Below, piece after piece: positions 51,631-63,200 of a DNA stretch of 64,000 nucleotides. The stretch spans positions 38,451-102,450 of the forward strand of contig CAMEKM010000003.1 in assembly GCA_945921355.1 (NCBI GenBank). The letters run 5' to 3'. A program made the translations under genes and the position numbers. The notes beneath the pieces are model-generated. The model had not been told where the DNA came from. It made no database searches and saw only the letters and a program-made list of their open reading frames with translations. Within the stretch, counting starts at the first letter, position 1. The number at the start of each line of letters is the position of its first letter. This stretch comes from an uncultured Bacteroidales bacterium (GTDB lineage Bacteria > Bacteroidota > Bacteroidia > Bacteroidales > Paludibacteraceae).

Positions 51631-54087
51631 TTATGCCTCCTCTTCGTCATCAATATACTTATGCGTATGCTCGTCTTTGCGCTTGCTTACACGGGTTCGT
51701 ATATAGTCAATAGCTCCATACGAACGTTTGTTCTTTCCTTCGCCATAACCATAGCCGTAGCCATAGCCATAACCGTAGCCGTAATTGCCATAGGTGTAGC
51801 CATAGCCGCGTCCCGACTTCATGACAGGTATATCGGAAAGAATCAAATTGATCTTCTCTTTGTAGTTGATTGCCAAGGTCTCTAATGTCTGTTTTGCAAA
51901 CGACTTATTGGTTTCCATGCAACGCAATATGAACAAAGTCAAGTCGGTTTGCTCAATCAATGCCAACGCATCGGGCACGATACCCACAGGCGAAGAATCA
52001 AGTACAATATATACATAACGTTCACGCAAGATATTGAACAATTCTGTAAGCTTCTCGTTGCGAATCAATTCACCTGGATTAGGAGGAATAGTACCCACAG
52101 GGATTACGTCGAATCCTAATTTCTCGTTCTTGATAATAATATCATCGAGTTTGCAATCACCTATCAAATAGTTGGTTACACCTATTTCTGGTGCAGGCAA
52201 TCCCAACTTCTCATGCACGTTTGGCTTGCGGATATCCAAGTCCATCAGCAAGGTAGGATGCCCACTCATCGAATATAACGAAGCAAGGTTGGTGCTAATA
52301 AATGTCTTACCATCACCTGACTGTGTAGAGGTGACCGTAATCAGCATATTGGTCTTGCGAAGAAGCTTAAACTCAATTCGAGTACGTATCGTGCGTAGCA
52401 TCTCCGCATAACTCGAACGAGGATGCATACGTGCATAGGTTGGATTTTGCGATTTCACATGACGCAGACTACCCAGCAAATCAAAGTCGCTCAGTTTCTC
52501 AGCCTCTTTTGGTGTACGAATCTTATTATTGAGCAATTCAGATAGCACCAATAGCAACAATGGAATAATCAAACCGATAGCCATATAGGTCATCATGTTC
52601 TTGCGTTTCTCCTTGCTATTCATCGCATAGGTGGTACGCGCTTTGTCCATCACCTCACTATCAGGAGTATTACCAGCCTTCTGAATCTCAGCCTCTGCAC
52701 GTTTTTGGAGGAAGAAAGTGTAGTAGTTGTCATCAATGCGGTAGTTACGCTCGATAGCAACCATCTGCAACTCCTTCTCTGGCAACGACTGAATCTCACG
52801 CTCCACATCGCGCATACGGGCTTTCAAATCTTTCTTTTCGATATCCAACGAAGTACGCATCGAAGAAACTACTTCAGAGATGGCTAACTTGACATTGTTA
52901 ATATCGCTGGTATATTTGGCATAATACACGTTCTTTTCGCTCAAATCACCACGTTGGATATGCAAGTCATTGAGTTGTTGTACCAATTGCATCAGCATTG
53001 GCTCGTTTAACCCCAGCGATGCAGGAGCAACTACCGAACCTTGCTCAATCTTTTGATCCAAATAATTGGATAGGTAATCCAAATAGGTCTCTTTCAAACG
53101 CAATGCCATTTGTTGTTGGTCATATACGCTTGCTCTTTCCATCAATTCGCCAGCATAAGAACCTACGTCCACAAACTTATTTTCTTGGCGGAAACCTGTC
53201 ATAGCACTCTCGCTGACAGTCAAACTCTTTTGTAGCACCTCCAACTGTTGGTTGATAAATGCAATTGACTTATCAGCTACCATGTTCTTGCGCTCAACAT
53301 TCTGCAATAGGTAAATTTCACAAAGTTTATCAATAAAATCCCTATCACGAGCAGGCGTTTCACTCACCAATTGAATACCCAAGACCGTACTTTGTTCGGT
53401 CAAGAAATTTAATTGCAAGCGCGAAGAGAACTCTTCCGTCAGACTTCCTGTACTACGAAAACGGAAATAGATATGCTGCCCCTCACGCATCATCATATCG
53501 GTAGGCCATATGGTGGCCGTGAACAAGGATGTTTGCAGTTCTTTGCCATATTGTGTAGTATAAGAGAAGTCAAAGTCTTCCATAGTGGAAGTGACATGCA
53601 GCATTCCCCCATCCACTACTTCACACTTGAATAAATGCTCATATGCAGCTGGTTCCACACGCGAGTACTCCACTGCTATAGGCGTATTGTGGTAAATATT
53701 ACGAGTCTTGAATCTGCCTTGCGTGATATACTCCACATTCATAAATGGGAGCGAGTCCACTGTACGACGAATCAAGTCGTAACTACCCATAATAATCAAT
53801 TGGTTATTCACGTTCTTATAACCAGATTCTACACCGAAACCATGCATCAGCGATTGCGCACCATAACCGCTACCACCTGATTCTTGGATAATCATCGTAC
53901 CTGTAGTGAGATATTTCTCTATCACACTTTTATTTTTCAAATAAGCCAATGAGAAAGCGATAACACCTGCTATCACAAACAAATACCAATGACGAATTAT
54001 GCGGAGTACCCACTCCATGATATCAAAATTCGACTTCTCTTCCTCAAAAGGCATCACAACTTGAGGTTGTACTTCATTTTGTTGCAT
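51631..54087 (-). CDS. wzc: Polysaccharide co-polymerase/BY-kinase (Wzc type)
   Basis: Inner-membrane chain-length regulator and tyrosine autokinase of 818 residues. Two membrane segments (about 30-48 and 505-525) bracket a long periplasmic coiled-coil region. The cytosolic kinase has Walker A-prime TQSGDGKTFISTNLA near 590 and Walker B-like LLMDLDIRKPNVHEK. The C-terminus (about 758-786) has a striking GYGYGYGYGYGYGYG run followed by further tyrosines, the autophosphorylation cluster. Together with the two Wza-like lipoproteins it forms an export machine. Confidence 0.95.
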   Translation of the reverse strand: MQQNEVQPQVVMPFEEEKSNFDIMEWVLRIIRHWYLFVIAGVIAFSLAYLKNKSVIEKYLTTGTMIIQESGGSGYGAQSLMHGFGVESGYKNVNNQLIIMGSYDLIRRTVDSLPFMNVEYITQGRFKTRNIYHNTPIAVEYSRVEPAAYEHLFKCEVVDGGMLHVTSTMEDFDFSYTTQYGKELQTSLFTATIWPTDMMMREGQHIYFRFRSTGSLTEEFSSRLQLNFLTEQSTVLGIQLVSETPARDRDFIDKLCEIYLLQNVERKNMVADKSIAFINQQLEVLQKSLTVSESAMTGFRQENKFVDVGSYAGELMERASVYDQQQMALRLKETYLDYLSNYLDQKIEQGSVVAPASLGLNEPMLMQLVQQLNDLHIQRGDLSEKNVYYAKYTSDINNVKLAISEVVSSMRTSLDIEKKDLKARMRDVEREIQSLPEKELQMVAIERNYRIDDNYYTFFLQKRAEAEIQKAGNTPDSEVMDKARTTYAMNSKEKRKNMMTYMAIGLIIPLLLLVLSELLNNKIRTPKEAEKLSDFDLLGSLRHVKSQNPTYARMHPRSSYAEMLRTIRTRIEFKLLRKTNMLITVTSTQSGDGKTFISTNLASLYSMSGHPTLLMDLDIRKPNVHEKLGLPAPEIGVTNYLIGDCKLDDIIIKNEKLGFDVIPVGTIPPNPGELIRNEKLTELFNILRERYVYIVLDSSPVGIVPDALALIEQTDLTLFILRCMETNKSFAKQTLETLAINYKEKINLILSDIPVMKSGRGYGYTYGNYGYGYGYGYGYGYGEGKNKRSYGAIDYIRTRVSKRKDEHTHKYIDDEEEA

Positions 54088-54124
54088 ATTTGTATCTTTT
54101 TCGTAATATTTTCAACCATTCTTT

Positions 54125-54883
54125 TTACCACAAACCAGGAATATAGTTCAACACCGTTATCAGCAATGACACCGAACTCGTTATCAATGCAAGGAACGAA
54201 CTATAACTGCTTTGTTTATAGAAACTTCCGCTATCTCGGCTAACATATATCAAATCATTGGGATACACATAATAATACTCCGAATTAATAATCGAATTCG
54301 GACGAATATCAAACTCCAACACCTCTGGCTTGCCATTACCACGAGGACGAATAATACGCACATGGCGACGGTCACCAGAATTCATCAAATCACCCGACAT
54401 GGCCAATGCCTGGAAGATGGTCATACGCTCCTTATATATATTATATACTCCCGAACGAGCATCACCCATCACTGTGAAACGCTTATTATACAGTGCCAAT
54501 TTTACATCCGCATCTGGGATAATCTCGCGAAAAGCTTTGCGCAACGTATCTTGAGCTTCCAACTCGGTCAAGCCCACCAATTTCACTGGAGACAAAAAAG
54601 GAATATCCACTGTACCATCTGAATAAATACGGTACGAATTGGCATATTGCGAGTTCGTTGTTTCATTGCTCGACAAGGTCTTTGCCAATGTTTCATCCAT
54701 CGTTATCACACGATAAATAATCTCATCATTCACCTGCAAACGATACGGCTTATATGCCACCGAATCATATTGAGGCAGGTTGTCACGATCTTGAAGCAAA
54801 CCCACTTGGCGATAACCATAGCAACTGGTCAATAGCATTCCCAGAACGAATGCTACACCTATGTGTTTCATCATCAATCTCAT
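54125..54883 (-). CDS. Polysaccharide export lipoprotein (Wza-like, second)
   Basis: Outer-membrane export lipoprotein of 252 residues, with lipobox LLTSCY near residue 21. The poly_export-domain stretch YRLQVNDEIIYRV and a following SLBB domain (RFTVMGDARSGVYNIYKERM) are visible, and the C-terminal hydrophobic segment may span the outer membrane. The start overlaps the stop of the first wza-like gene as ATGA. It is shorter than E. coli Wza, as usual in Bacteroidota. Confidence 0.88.
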   Translation of the reverse strand: MRLMMKHIGVAFVLGMLLTSCYGYRQVGLLQDRDNLPQYDSVAYKPYRLQVNDEIIYRVITMDETLAKTLSSNETTNSQYANSYRIYSDGTVDIPFLSPVKLVGLTELEAQDTLRKAFREIIPDADVKLALYNKRFTVMGDARSGVYNIYKERMTIFQALAMSGDLMNSGDRRHVRIIRPRGNGKPEVLEFDIRPNSIINSEYYYVYPNDLIYVSRDSGSFYKQSSYSSFLALITSSVSLLITVLNYIPGLW

Positions 54884-55722
54884 TGCTCGCCTCCTTTCTC
54901 GACTGCATTTATGATTCGAGCCACCAGAGCATATACAAAACCGCCAAATGCTAAGGTAGTAGCCACTACGCTGACTGTGGTAGCCGCTGAATTGATACCA
55001 AAACTCTGTCCCTTAATCTTCTGGATATAAATCACATCGTTAGGCTCTATATAATAGTATTCGGAATTGATAATATCCTCCGACCGCAGGTCAAACGTCA
55101 TCACTTTGGTCTGTCCCTCTATCTCGCGAACGATACGCACTTTGCTACGATCACCAAAATCGCCTATATCACCAACCATCGCTAATGCTTCAAACACTGT
55201 CACTTTTTCTTTAGGCATTGACATTACGCCACTCCCCCTATCACTGATGACACTAAATGTTCGGCGAACGATATTCACTTCCACTGAAATCATTTGATAG
55301 TCGCCATACCCCTTCACATAAGCAGACAATTCCTTTTCAATCAGCAATTTTACTTCACGTGATGTCTTTCCACGAACTGGTATGTGCCCCAAAGTAGGAA
55401 AATCTATCGAGCCATCCTCTAACACCAAATACGTATATAAATCATACGACCCATTGGTGTTAAATCCATTGCGTATCTGCTGACGAATAGTACTGCTAGA
55501 GCGAGAAGGATTAAACATATTACTAATACGTTCATCCACCGAATACACATACACATACAATCGATCACCAATACGCATCTCATAGTCTTCATACGACAAC
55601 GTATCCGTATACTCTGGTATACCATTTTTACCTGCTTCTTGCATCAAGTTCACTTTCTTGCTCGTCACGCAGGACGCCATCAGCAAACTCAACATAAGTA
55701 CCAAATAGGCTCGCAACCTCAT
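54880..55722 (-). CDS. Polysaccharide export lipoprotein (Wza-like, first)
   Basis: Outer-membrane export lipoprotein of 280 residues with lipobox LMASC near residue 18. The poly_export stretch YEMRIGDRLYVYVYSVDE and the SLBB-like RTFSVISDRGSGVMSMPKE are present, with a C-terminal hydrophobic helix. Two non-identical Wza-like proteins in one operon may form a mixed channel or serve different polysaccharides. Confidence 0.88.
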   Translation of the reverse strand: MRLRAYLVLMLSLLMASCVTSKKVNLMQEAGKNGIPEYTDTLSYEDYEMRIGDRLYVYVYSVDERISNMFNPSRSSSTIRQQIRNGFNTNGSYDLYTYLVLEDGSIDFPTLGHIPVRGKTSREVKLLIEKELSAYVKGYGDYQMISVEVNIVRRTFSVISDRGSGVMSMPKEKVTVFEALAMVGDIGDFGDRSKVRIVREIEGQTKVMTFDLRSEDIINSEYYYIEPNDVIYIQKIKGQSFGINSAATTVSVVATTLAFGGFVYALVARIINAVEKGGEQ

Positions 55723-55732
55723 CTTACTTTTT

Positions 55733-55760
55733 AATTCAAAATTCTTAATTCACAATTACC
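55733..55760. repeat. Heptad array at the wbpB stop
   Basis: Plus-strand 7-bp units AATTCAA, AATTCTT, AATTCAC, AATTACC. The wbpB/wlbA stop codon lies inside. The words nearly match those at 32524-32558. Confidence 0.8.
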
Positions 55761-56742
55761 TCTTCTCATCCCAACCAAATGGGTGAGTTGCCAGCGGCAA
55801 CTTAGCCAAAGGATGGTAATCACCTACCAAACCAATTGGTGTAGCATGGCGAATATCACTCACAATCTCTATTGATGGACGTGCTTCTGAAATACGAAAT
55901 CCATTGCCTGACAAAATATGCTTATAACTTTCGGTATGCAACTCTGTAAAGCCCGCACTAAACTCAAACTCCTCACCATCAATGGACAAGGTACGATAAG
56001 TCTTTTTCTCGCCTTGCACTGCATTTGCGGGCAAACATTCCGCATTGATACTCAGGAAGTAGCGCACACGCGCATGCTCCAACTCCAAATATCCAGCCAC
56101 GCGGTCAAAAGACATCACATGCACCACATTCTTCTTCACCGCACCAAATATCCACTGCAACATATCATAGAAATGCACACCGATATTTGTTGCTATACCG
56201 CCTGCCTTATGAATATCGCCCTTCCAAGAACTATAATACCACTTTCCGCGGCTTGTGATATATGTCAAATCCACATCGTATATCTTGTCCTTTGGACCAT
56301 TCTTCACTTTCTCACGCAAAGCGGCAATCTTATCATGCAAACGCAATTGCAGAATCGTATATGCCTCACAACCAGTCTCTTGCTCCAATTCAACTAAGTT
56401 ATCAATATTGTATGGATTGAGCACCAAAGGCTTCTCACATATCACATTGCACCCCAATCGCAAGCCATAGCGAATAAACGCATCATGCGTATAGTTAGGC
56501 GTACAAATACTTACCCATGACAATGGATCATTCGTACGCATTTGCTTTGAGCAAAAGCGATCAAACTGCTCATTTTCAGTAAAAAAACTACACTCTGGAA
56601 AACTTGAATCCAATCTACCGACCGAATCAAACTTATCAAAAGCCACCAATAAATTATTGCCAGTATCTGCTATTGCCTTGATATGACGAGGTGCGATATA
56701 ACCAGCAGCACCAATCAATGCAAAGTTCAAAGATTTATTCAT
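55756..56742 (-). CDS. wbpB: Gfo/Idh/MocA oxidoreductase, WlbA/WbpB type
   Basis: NAD-dependent C3 dehydrogenase of UDP-GlcNAcA, 328 residues. ALIGAAGYIAPRHIKAIAD binds the cofactor, CEKPLVLNPYN holds the EKP motif, and GGIATNIGVHFYDML is the catalytic stretch. It would use the product of a TviB/WbpA-type enzyme such as that at 96-1391 in making 2,3-diamino uronic acids. No aminotransferase partner (WbpE) stands next to it. First gene of the wza-wzc-kdsB unit. Confidence 0.88.
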   Translation of the reverse strand: MNKSLNFALIGAAGYIAPRHIKAIADTGNNLLVAFDKFDSVGRLDSSFPECSFFTENEQFDRFCSKQMRTNDPLSWVSICTPNYTHDAFIRYGLRLGCNVICEKPLVLNPYNIDNLVELEQETGCEAYTILQLRLHDKIAALREKVKNGPKDKIYDVDLTYITSRGKWYYSSWKGDIHKAGGIATNIGVHFYDMLQWIFGAVKKNVVHVMSFDRVAGYLELEHARVRYFLSINAECLPANAVQGEKKTYRTLSIDGEEFEFSAGFTELHTESYKHILSGNGFRISEARPSIEIVSDIRHATPIGLVGDYHPLAKLPLATHPFGWDEKR

Positions 56743-56812
56743 ATTTAGTCACTTTTTTTTATAAAATTAAAATACTTCAGTACCTTGAAAGCAATTTTCC
56801 ACAATAAGTTTG

Positions 56813-56844
56813 CAAAGGTACTACTTTTTTTTCATATACACAAA
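56813..56844 (-). promoter_or_regulatory. Promoter of the wbpB-wza-wzc-kdsB operon
   Basis: Minus-strand TTTG (56844-56841) and TACCTTTG (56820-56813), spacer 20 bp. Confidence 0.85.
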
Positions 56845-56899
56845 CAAAAATAAAAATTCTTGAAATAAAACAACCACCCCCATCGCATTATCCTAAAGA

Positions 56900-56931
56900 T
56901 TTGCATATTTACAAAAAAATCATTACCTTTG
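56900..56931 (+). promoter_or_regulatory. Promoter of the 2-hydroxyacid dehydrogenase-pepT unit
   Basis: TTTG (56900-56903) and TACCTTTG (56924-56931), spacer 20 bp, 20 bp before the ATG at 56952. It excludes a start at 56901. Confidence 0.85.
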
Positions 56932-56951
56932 CACATTTGAAAAATACGGCT

Positions 56952-57869
56952 ATGCGAATTGCTTTTACCACATCATTACCTGCTGAAGGCTTTACTCGAC
57001 TAGAGCAGCATACGTTGTATGCGCCATTGGAGGAAGCGGAAGTGTTAGTCAGCACCTTTGACAAGCCCGTGACGCGCGAGATGATTATGTCTGCTCCTCA
57101 CTTACAATTAGTAACGAATTTCGGTGTAGGTTTCAATAATATCGACCTTGAGGCATGCCGCGAACGCGGTATTCGTGTAACCAATACCCCACAGCCCGTC
57201 ATTGAACCCACAGCCGAGTTGGCTTTTGCCCTCATGCACGATGTGGCAAGGCGTACAGCGGAGTTCGACCGCAAACTTAGAGCAGGCAAAGCAGAGCCCT
57301 TTGGTGTGATGAATAACCTTAGTCACTCGCTCTATGGCAAGACCTTGGGTATCATTGGTATGGGACGCATCGGACAGGCATTGGCACGCCGCGCCGTAGC
57401 CAGCGGTATGCGAATTGTTTACCATAATCGTCGTCCATTGGATGATGAGGCGATGAGGCGATTAGGCTACGAGGCAAGATACGTGAGCAAAGAGGAGTTG
57501 CTAATGGAGGCGGATTTTGTGAGTTTGCATTTGCCCTATACGCCCGAAGTAAAGCATATCATTGATGGAAAGGCACTCCGTATGATGAAGCCTACTGCCT
57601 ACCTCATCAACACCGCACGCGGCGCACATGTGGATGAGCAAGCATTGGTAAAGGCACTGAAAGAGGGTGAGATAGCGGGTGCTGCGATGGATGTATATGA
57701 GCACGAGCCGCAGATTACTCCAGAACTGCTTGAAATGGATAATGTGGTGCTCTCACCCCACACGGGAACAGGCACATGGGAAGGACGCATCGCCATGTGT
57801 AAGAATGTCTGCGACAATATCCTCGCATGGCAAAACAATGAAATTGATAAAATGAATATAGTACTATGA
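56952..57869 (+). CDS. D-2-hydroxyacid dehydrogenase (phosphoglycerate/glyoxylate reductase-like)
   Basis: NAD(P)-dependent dehydrogenase of 305 residues. [13 protein letters not shown] is the Rossmann motif; the catalytic Arg lies in [10 protein letters not shown], the Glu in YEHEPQ and the His in [11 protein letters not shown]. It lacks the C-terminal ACT domain of classical SerA. An 8-bp repeat array (57444-57467) encodes an extra DEAMRRLG in the cofactor domain. Overlaps pepT as ATGA. Confidence 0.88.
   Translation: MRIAFTTSLPAEGFTRLEQHTLYAPLEEAEVLVSTFDKPVTREMIMSAPHLQLVTNFGVGFNNIDLEACRERGIRVTNTPQPVIEPTAELAFALMHDVARRTAEFDRKLRAGKAEPFGVMNNLSHSLYGKTLGIIGMGRIGQALARRAVASGMRIVYHNRRPLDDEAMRRLGYEARYVSKEELLMEADFVSLHLPYTPEVKHIIDGKALRMMKPTAYLINTARGAHVDEQALVKALKEGEIAGAAMDVYEHEPQITPELLEMDNVVLSPHTGTGTWEGRIAMCKNVCDNILAWQNNEIDKMNIVL
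57444..57467. repeat. Octad array inside the 2-hydroxyacid dehydrogenase gene
   Basis: 8-bp units GATGAGGC, GATGAGGC, GATTAGGC. The words match those in the ABC-F gene at 35004-35047. Confidence 0.75.
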
Positions 57870-59077
57870 CACTAACAGACAGATTTCTAAAGTATGTGAG
57901 TTTCTGCACCACATCGGATGAAGAAACCAACATGACACCCTCCACTCCAGGGCAGATGGAGTTTGCGAAGTATCTCGCCAATGAACTCAAAGAGGTTGGC
58001 ATGCAAGAGGTGACACTCGACGACAATGGCTATGTGATGGCTACCCTACCCGCTAATGTAGAAGATAAGCCCGTTATTGGCTTTATTGCCCATATGGACA
58101 CCGCTCCTGATGCGAGTGGCAAGAACGTGAAAGCACGTATTGTCACTAACTACGACGGCAATGACATCGTGCTCAACGCAGAGAAGAACATCGTCTTCGA
58201 AGTAGCCAAATACCCTGAGATACTCGATTACAAAGGACAAGACATCATCGTCACCGACGGCACTACCCTGCTTGGCGCAGACGACAAAGCGGGCTTGGCA
58301 GAGATAGTTACCGCTTGCGAGTACCTGATTCAACACCCTGAGATAAAGCACGGCAAAATCCGAGTGGGCTTTACTCCTGACGAAGAAATCGGTCAAGGTG
58401 CGGATCACTTTGATGTCAAGAAATTCGGTTGTGACTTCGCCTATACGATGGACGGCGGCGCAGTAGGCGAGTTGGAGTATGAGAATTTCAACGCCGCTGG
58501 CTGCAAAGTGAAAGTGCATGGCGTGAACGTGCACCCTGGTTATGGCTATCACAAGATGATCAACTCTATGCGTATTGCTAATCAGTTTGCAAGCATGTTG
58601 CCTCGCTGGGAGACTCCAGAGCATACACAAGGATATGAAGGTTTCTATCACCTCATCGCTATGAACGGTAGCGTGGAGGAGACCACTTTGCAATATATCA
58701 TCCGCGACCACGACCGCGCACGCTTTGAGAGCCGCAAACGCGAGATGGAGCACTTGGCACGCAAGATTAACCAAGAGTATGGGGAAGGCACCGTGGAGGT
58801 AGAGATACGCGACCAATATTACAACATGCGCGAGAAAGTGGAACCCGTGATGCATATCGTGACACTCGTGGAAGAAGCGATGCAAGAGGTAGGCGTGACA
58901 CCCAAAGTGCAACCTATCCGTGGCGGAACAGACGGCGCACGCTTGTCGTTTGAGGGGCTACCCTGCCCTAACATCTTTGCTGGTGGTGTGAACTTCCACA
59001 GCCGATTTGAGTACTTGCCTATCCCATCCATGGAAAAGGCGATGCAGGTAATCTTGCAAATTGTACGCAAAGCGTAA
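57866..59077 (+). CDS. pepT: Peptidase T (tripeptidase)
   Basis: Zinc aminotripeptidase of 403 residues, M20 family. [37 protein letters not shown] and [11 protein letters not shown] hold the metal and catalytic ligands. Its stop lies in a long inverted repeat. Confidence 0.95.
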   Translation: MTLTDRFLKYVSFCTTSDEETNMTPSTPGQMEFAKYLANELKEVGMQEVTLDDNGYVMATLPANVEDKPVIGFIAHMDTAPDASGKNVKARIVTNYDGNDIVLNAEKNIVFEVAKYPEILDYKGQDIIVTDGTTLLGADDKAGLAEIVTACEYLIQHPEIKHGKIRVGFTPDEEIGQGADHFDVKKFGCDFAYTMDGGAVGELEYENFNAAGCKVKVHGVNVHPGYGYHKMINSMRIANQFASMLPRWETPEHTQGYEGFYHLIAMNGSVEETTLQYIIRDHDRARFESRKREMEHLARKINQEYGEGTVEVEIRDQYYNMREKVEPVMHIVTLVEEAMQEVGVTPKVQPIRGGTDGARLSFEGLPCPNIFAGGVNFHSRFEYLPIPSMEKAMQVILQIVRKA

Positions 59078-59087
59078 TTTGCAAGAT
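59051..59087. repeat. Inverted repeat over the pepT stop
   Basis: Perfect 12-bp arms ATCTTGCAAATT (59051-59062) and AATTTGCAAGAT (59076-59087) with inner ACGC/GCGT pairing. No T-run follows, so a terminator role is uncertain. Confidence 0.7.
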
Positions 59088-59088
59088 A

Positions 59089-59109
59089 GTTTAGTGATTA
59101 GAGTTTAGA
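59089..59109. repeat. Heptad array between pepT and gcvT
   Basis: 7-bp units GTTTAGT, GATTAGA, GTTTAGA. Confidence 0.75.
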
Positions 59110-59121
59110 GACAAGAAATAT

Positions 59122-60189
59122 ATGAAAACAACTCCATTTACAGACATCCATATCGCTCTGGGAGCGAAGATGGCAGATTTTGCGGGCTTTAATATGCCTA
59201 TCCAATACCCTACTGGTATCAACCAAGAACACATGATCGTGCGCGAAGGCGTGGGCGTGTTTGACGTAAGTCATATGGGCGAGTTTTGGGTAAAAGGCGA
59301 GAAAGCATTGGATTTTCTACAATACATCACCACCAACGACGTGAGCAAACTGGAGGCAGGCAAAGCACAATACACCTGCTTCCCCAACGGAAAAGGTGGT
59401 ATCGTGGATGACCTGATTATCTATAAATATTCAACTACCAAATACCTTCTCGTAGTCAATGCTGGCAATATTGACAAAGACTGGGCATGGGTGAACGAAC
59501 ACAACACCTTTGGTGTGCAGCTCGAGAACGCCAGCGATCGCTACGGACAATTGGCAGTGCAAGGACCTAAAGCCACAGAGATGTTGCAACTGCTTACGGA
59601 TGCCGATTTGAGCGCGATTCCTTATTACGCTTTCCGTGAGTGGTCATTCGCAGGCGTACAAGGCGTCATTCTCAGCAATACGGGCTATACCGGAGCAGGT
59701 GGATTTGAGTTATATTTCCCAAAAGAGCATAGCAAACAAATCTGGGACGCACTCTTCGAGGTGGGTAAAGACTTTGGTTTGGCACCTATCGGATTGGGCG
59801 CACGCGACAGTTTGCGTCTGGAGAAATGGTACTGCCTCTATGGTCATGATATTGATGACACCACCTCTCCACTGGAGGCTGGACTAGGCTGGATTACCAA
59901 GTTCGATGCGAAGGACTTTATCGACAAAGAGTATTTGCTCCAGCAGAAAGCCGAAGGCGTGAAGCGCAAATTGGTGCACTTTGAGTGCCAAGAGCGTGCT
60001 ATTCCACGTTGTGGCTATGAGCTTTGCGATGCCGAGGGCAATACGATTGGTAATGTCACCAGCGGCATCATGCTCCCTACTACTAAGGTGGGTATCGGTA
60101 TGGGATATGTGCAAACAGCATTTGCCAAGAAAGAGCATATTATCTACGTGAAGATTCGCGAGAAACTCATCCCTGCAAAGATTGTGTAA
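59122..60189 (+). CDS. gcvT: Glycine cleavage system T protein (aminomethyltransferase)
   Basis: Folate-dependent aminomethyltransferase of the glycine cleavage system, 355 residues. [40 protein letters not shown] and [13 protein letters not shown] are signatures. The other gcv genes are absent from the window. It ends at a bidirectional terminator. Confidence 0.95.
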   Translation: MKTTPFTDIHIALGAKMADFAGFNMPIQYPTGINQEHMIVREGVGVFDVSHMGEFWVKGEKALDFLQYITTNDVSKLEAGKAQYTCFPNGKGGIVDDLIIYKYSTTKYLLVVNAGNIDKDWAWVNEHNTFGVQLENASDRYGQLAVQGPKATEMLQLLTDADLSAIPYYAFREWSFAGVQGVILSNTGYTGAGGFELYFPKEHSKQIWDALFEVGKDFGLAPIGLGARDSLRLEKWYCLYGHDIDDTTSPLEAGLGWITKFDAKDFIDKEYLLQQKAEGVKRKLVHFECQERAIPRCGYELCDAEGNTIGNVTSGIMLPTTKVGIGMGYVQTAFAKKEHIIYVKIREKLIPAKIV

Positions 60190-60219
60190 TCTACTTACAC
60201 ACAATCCTTTATATGTAAT

Positions 60220-60255
60220 AAAAATGAGTGTGTCGAAATCGGCACACTCATTTTT
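60220..60255. terminator. Bidirectional terminator between gcvT and the amylase
   Basis: Sixteen-bp stem AAAAATGAGTGTGTCG / CGGCACACTCATTTTT with one G-U pair and an AAAT loop. Confidence 0.88.
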
Positions 60256-60270
60256 CGCTGATTTTTAAGT

Positions 60271-63200
60271 TCAACGAATCACTTTCTTCGTTACTCGTTG
60301 ACCATTCTTCTCCAATTGAATGAGGTACATGCCATCATTTAATCCATTCATATTCACTTGATTTACATTATATTGCACCGACACTGCTTGACCGCTCACA
60401 CTATAGATTGTCGCATTGTATGGAGGCAACATATCCATTGTATTTTCTGGTACAAACACATTCTCCACATCGGTATCAAATGCATAATGTGGACGCATCT
60501 TTGGCAATTCATGAGGAACACCTGTCAAAATCATCAAAGCGCCAGGAGCAAGCGTCACGGTTGTTTCTGTTTGCTCTATTTGCTCATAGTAGTTATACCA
60601 TTTGCCAGCTGGGATAGTAACTTCCTTCGCATCCGTTGCGCTGAAGTTACCTGCCACAAACACATGCTCTCCCCACTGAATGGTACGAACGATTTTTCCG
60701 CTACCTATATCTACCTTCGTTGGATTACCAGCGAATACTTCTGGCAAGAGACGTGTACGCAACTGAATCGCTTGTCCCACTTTATGGAATGCCTCTGTGC
60801 GCCAAGCACCCTCGCCTAACCATGTTTCGGTGCGGGCTTTCGCTTGCATTTTATAATTCTCGTTCGATACATTTTGCATACCATAAGGAGCATTTCCGCC
60901 GTCATCATTACCCCATTTGCCTTCTGCATTTTGCCATTTCGAATAATCGAATCCAAATTCCGCAAAATGATAGAACATTTGTGGTCCGTTCAGCAAAGTA
61001 AGGAATGCCATATTTAGAGGTACACGTGCTATACGAGCTTGATCGTTGGTCTTTAGGTCGCCCATACCGAACTGTTTTGCATGGAAGAACGAACGTTCCT
61101 CATCGTGGCTTTCGCAATAACTAACATATCCATCACGGTTAGCATTGGAGAAAGAGGAACCTGTTGAGCCTTTGGCAGAAGCATAATATGCTTCCACTGT
61201 ATTATCCCAGCATAGCATACCCTCTTTGATGAGCTCTTTGCGATCGTTGTCACAGTTATCGCCCCAGTGTTCCAAAATCATATAAGCATCAGGAGATACG
61301 GCCTTGACACCTTTCTCGTAATAATCTTTGATGTTGCGAACCGATGTTCCTCCCATCGCACCGCAAAGACCATGACTCAAGTCTAAACGGAAACCATCCA
61401 CCTTGTATTCGGTCAACCAATATTGCAACACACGAATAAACATCTGATGAGCAGGCTCAAAGTCATGATTCCAATCCTCATACACATTGTCGCCGTGAGG
61501 GGCTGTCACATTGAACCAAGGATTATACTTCAAATCATCACCATAAGGATAGAGTTTATTCATTGGGTTGAGACCTGTAGCGTGATTGAATACCATATCC
61601 AAGATGACTGCTATTCCTGTTGCGTGGCATGAATCGACAAATTCCTTGAACTGTTCGGGTGTGCCGTATGCTTTATCCAATGCAAAGTAGTGGTTAGGCG
61701 AATATCCCCAGTTGAGGTTGCCATCAAACTCACAAACTGGCATCAACTCTATGGCGTTTATACCCATATCTTTATAGTAGAACATACGATCCGTCATACC
61801 TTTGATATCACGTGTGACGGTATGGTCATACACCCACGCTTCATAGATAACAAGGTTATTTTTATCTGGACGTTTGAAGTTCAATGTAGCATCCGACCAT
61901 TGATATTTTGGTTTATCAGTTTCAATCACAGTCACATACCCATCACCTTGAGCAGGATAATCCATCAATGTAGGATCCACTTTCTTTGGCTCCCATTGAT
62001 CATCTTTGTGCAACACTTTCTCTGAATATAGATCAGAAATCTTCTTTACCACACCATCCGCACGAACTACCACATATTGCATCGCATATTCTTGTTGAGG
62101 GGTCAAACCACTAATTTCCAACCAGAAATAGTTGCCGTCTTGCTTCATTTGGTATTTATTCGATAGTTTCCAATCGTTGAAATCACCCACTACAAATACA
62201 TGTTGTGCAGATGCATATACCGTAGGCTGCATTTCTATCACAGTGTATTCTGCTTTCGAATCGCCCGACTGTGTAAATTCGAGTACTGCATCGCTTGTTA
62301 GCACAATATCTACGGTTTGGTTTTTATTACCATTCCAGTCGGTGCCATTGCGGAAGATGACATTGAGTTGCGTACAAGAATCGCTAACGATATACCACTC
62401 ACCATCTTGCTCTGGAATGACCACCTTGCTATCACCACCTTCTACCCATACCCATGCTGTAATTGAGTCCGTCCAATGAGCGGGCAATTTTGCTTTCAAG
62501 GTGATTGTTTTCATTTCGGTATTGACATGCTTGCTCGCAGCAAAAGTAGCCAATGTCACCTTAGTAGGGTCATTATCATCGTAGTAAATACCCATATCGA
62601 TTCCTTCTGGACGAGCTGCTTGCTCTGGAGCCGAAACCACACATGTTTGAATCGAAGTTGATTTCACCTCATTGCCCTTGGTGGCGGTAAATTCAAAACG
62701 ATAATCTCCAACAGTTTCCAAAGTATAATCAACCTTCAATTCTGTGCCTTCTCCGTTTGCAATTTCGGTACCATTCACAGTCAGCGACAAGGATGCCGAC
62801 TCTGTAGCAACACAGTGAAGAGTTAACTTATCATTCAATTTAGAAATTTCTGGTATAGCATTGGTAATTGATACAGCCAATCCCTTCTCTGCCAATTCAA
62901 CGAAAATATCAGTACCTTCGGCTGATTTACCTTCTTTAGAACCGCTCGGACCATCGTGGAATACGAATGCAAGCTTCTTAATCTCTGTAGTGGTTGGGCA
63001 GTTGTAGAACTCGTAGATATTAGGAATAACAAGTTTCCAGTTTGCACCATCCTTTGTTAGTTGGGTCTTAGCCGTATTCTTACGCCAATCTTCCACCACG
63101 TTTTTCCAGTCGCCATCGCCAGATGAAGCAGCGGTGATCAAACCTGTATGCGCGTAGCATTCGGTGGCACCTTCCATATCACCACTACCCTCATTGGGAT

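Noticed and set aside
58046..58912. Open frame of 288 codons on the minus strand
   Set aside because: It lies entirely inside pepT, which has full family signatures; this frame shows only low-complexity Leu/His/Val composition.
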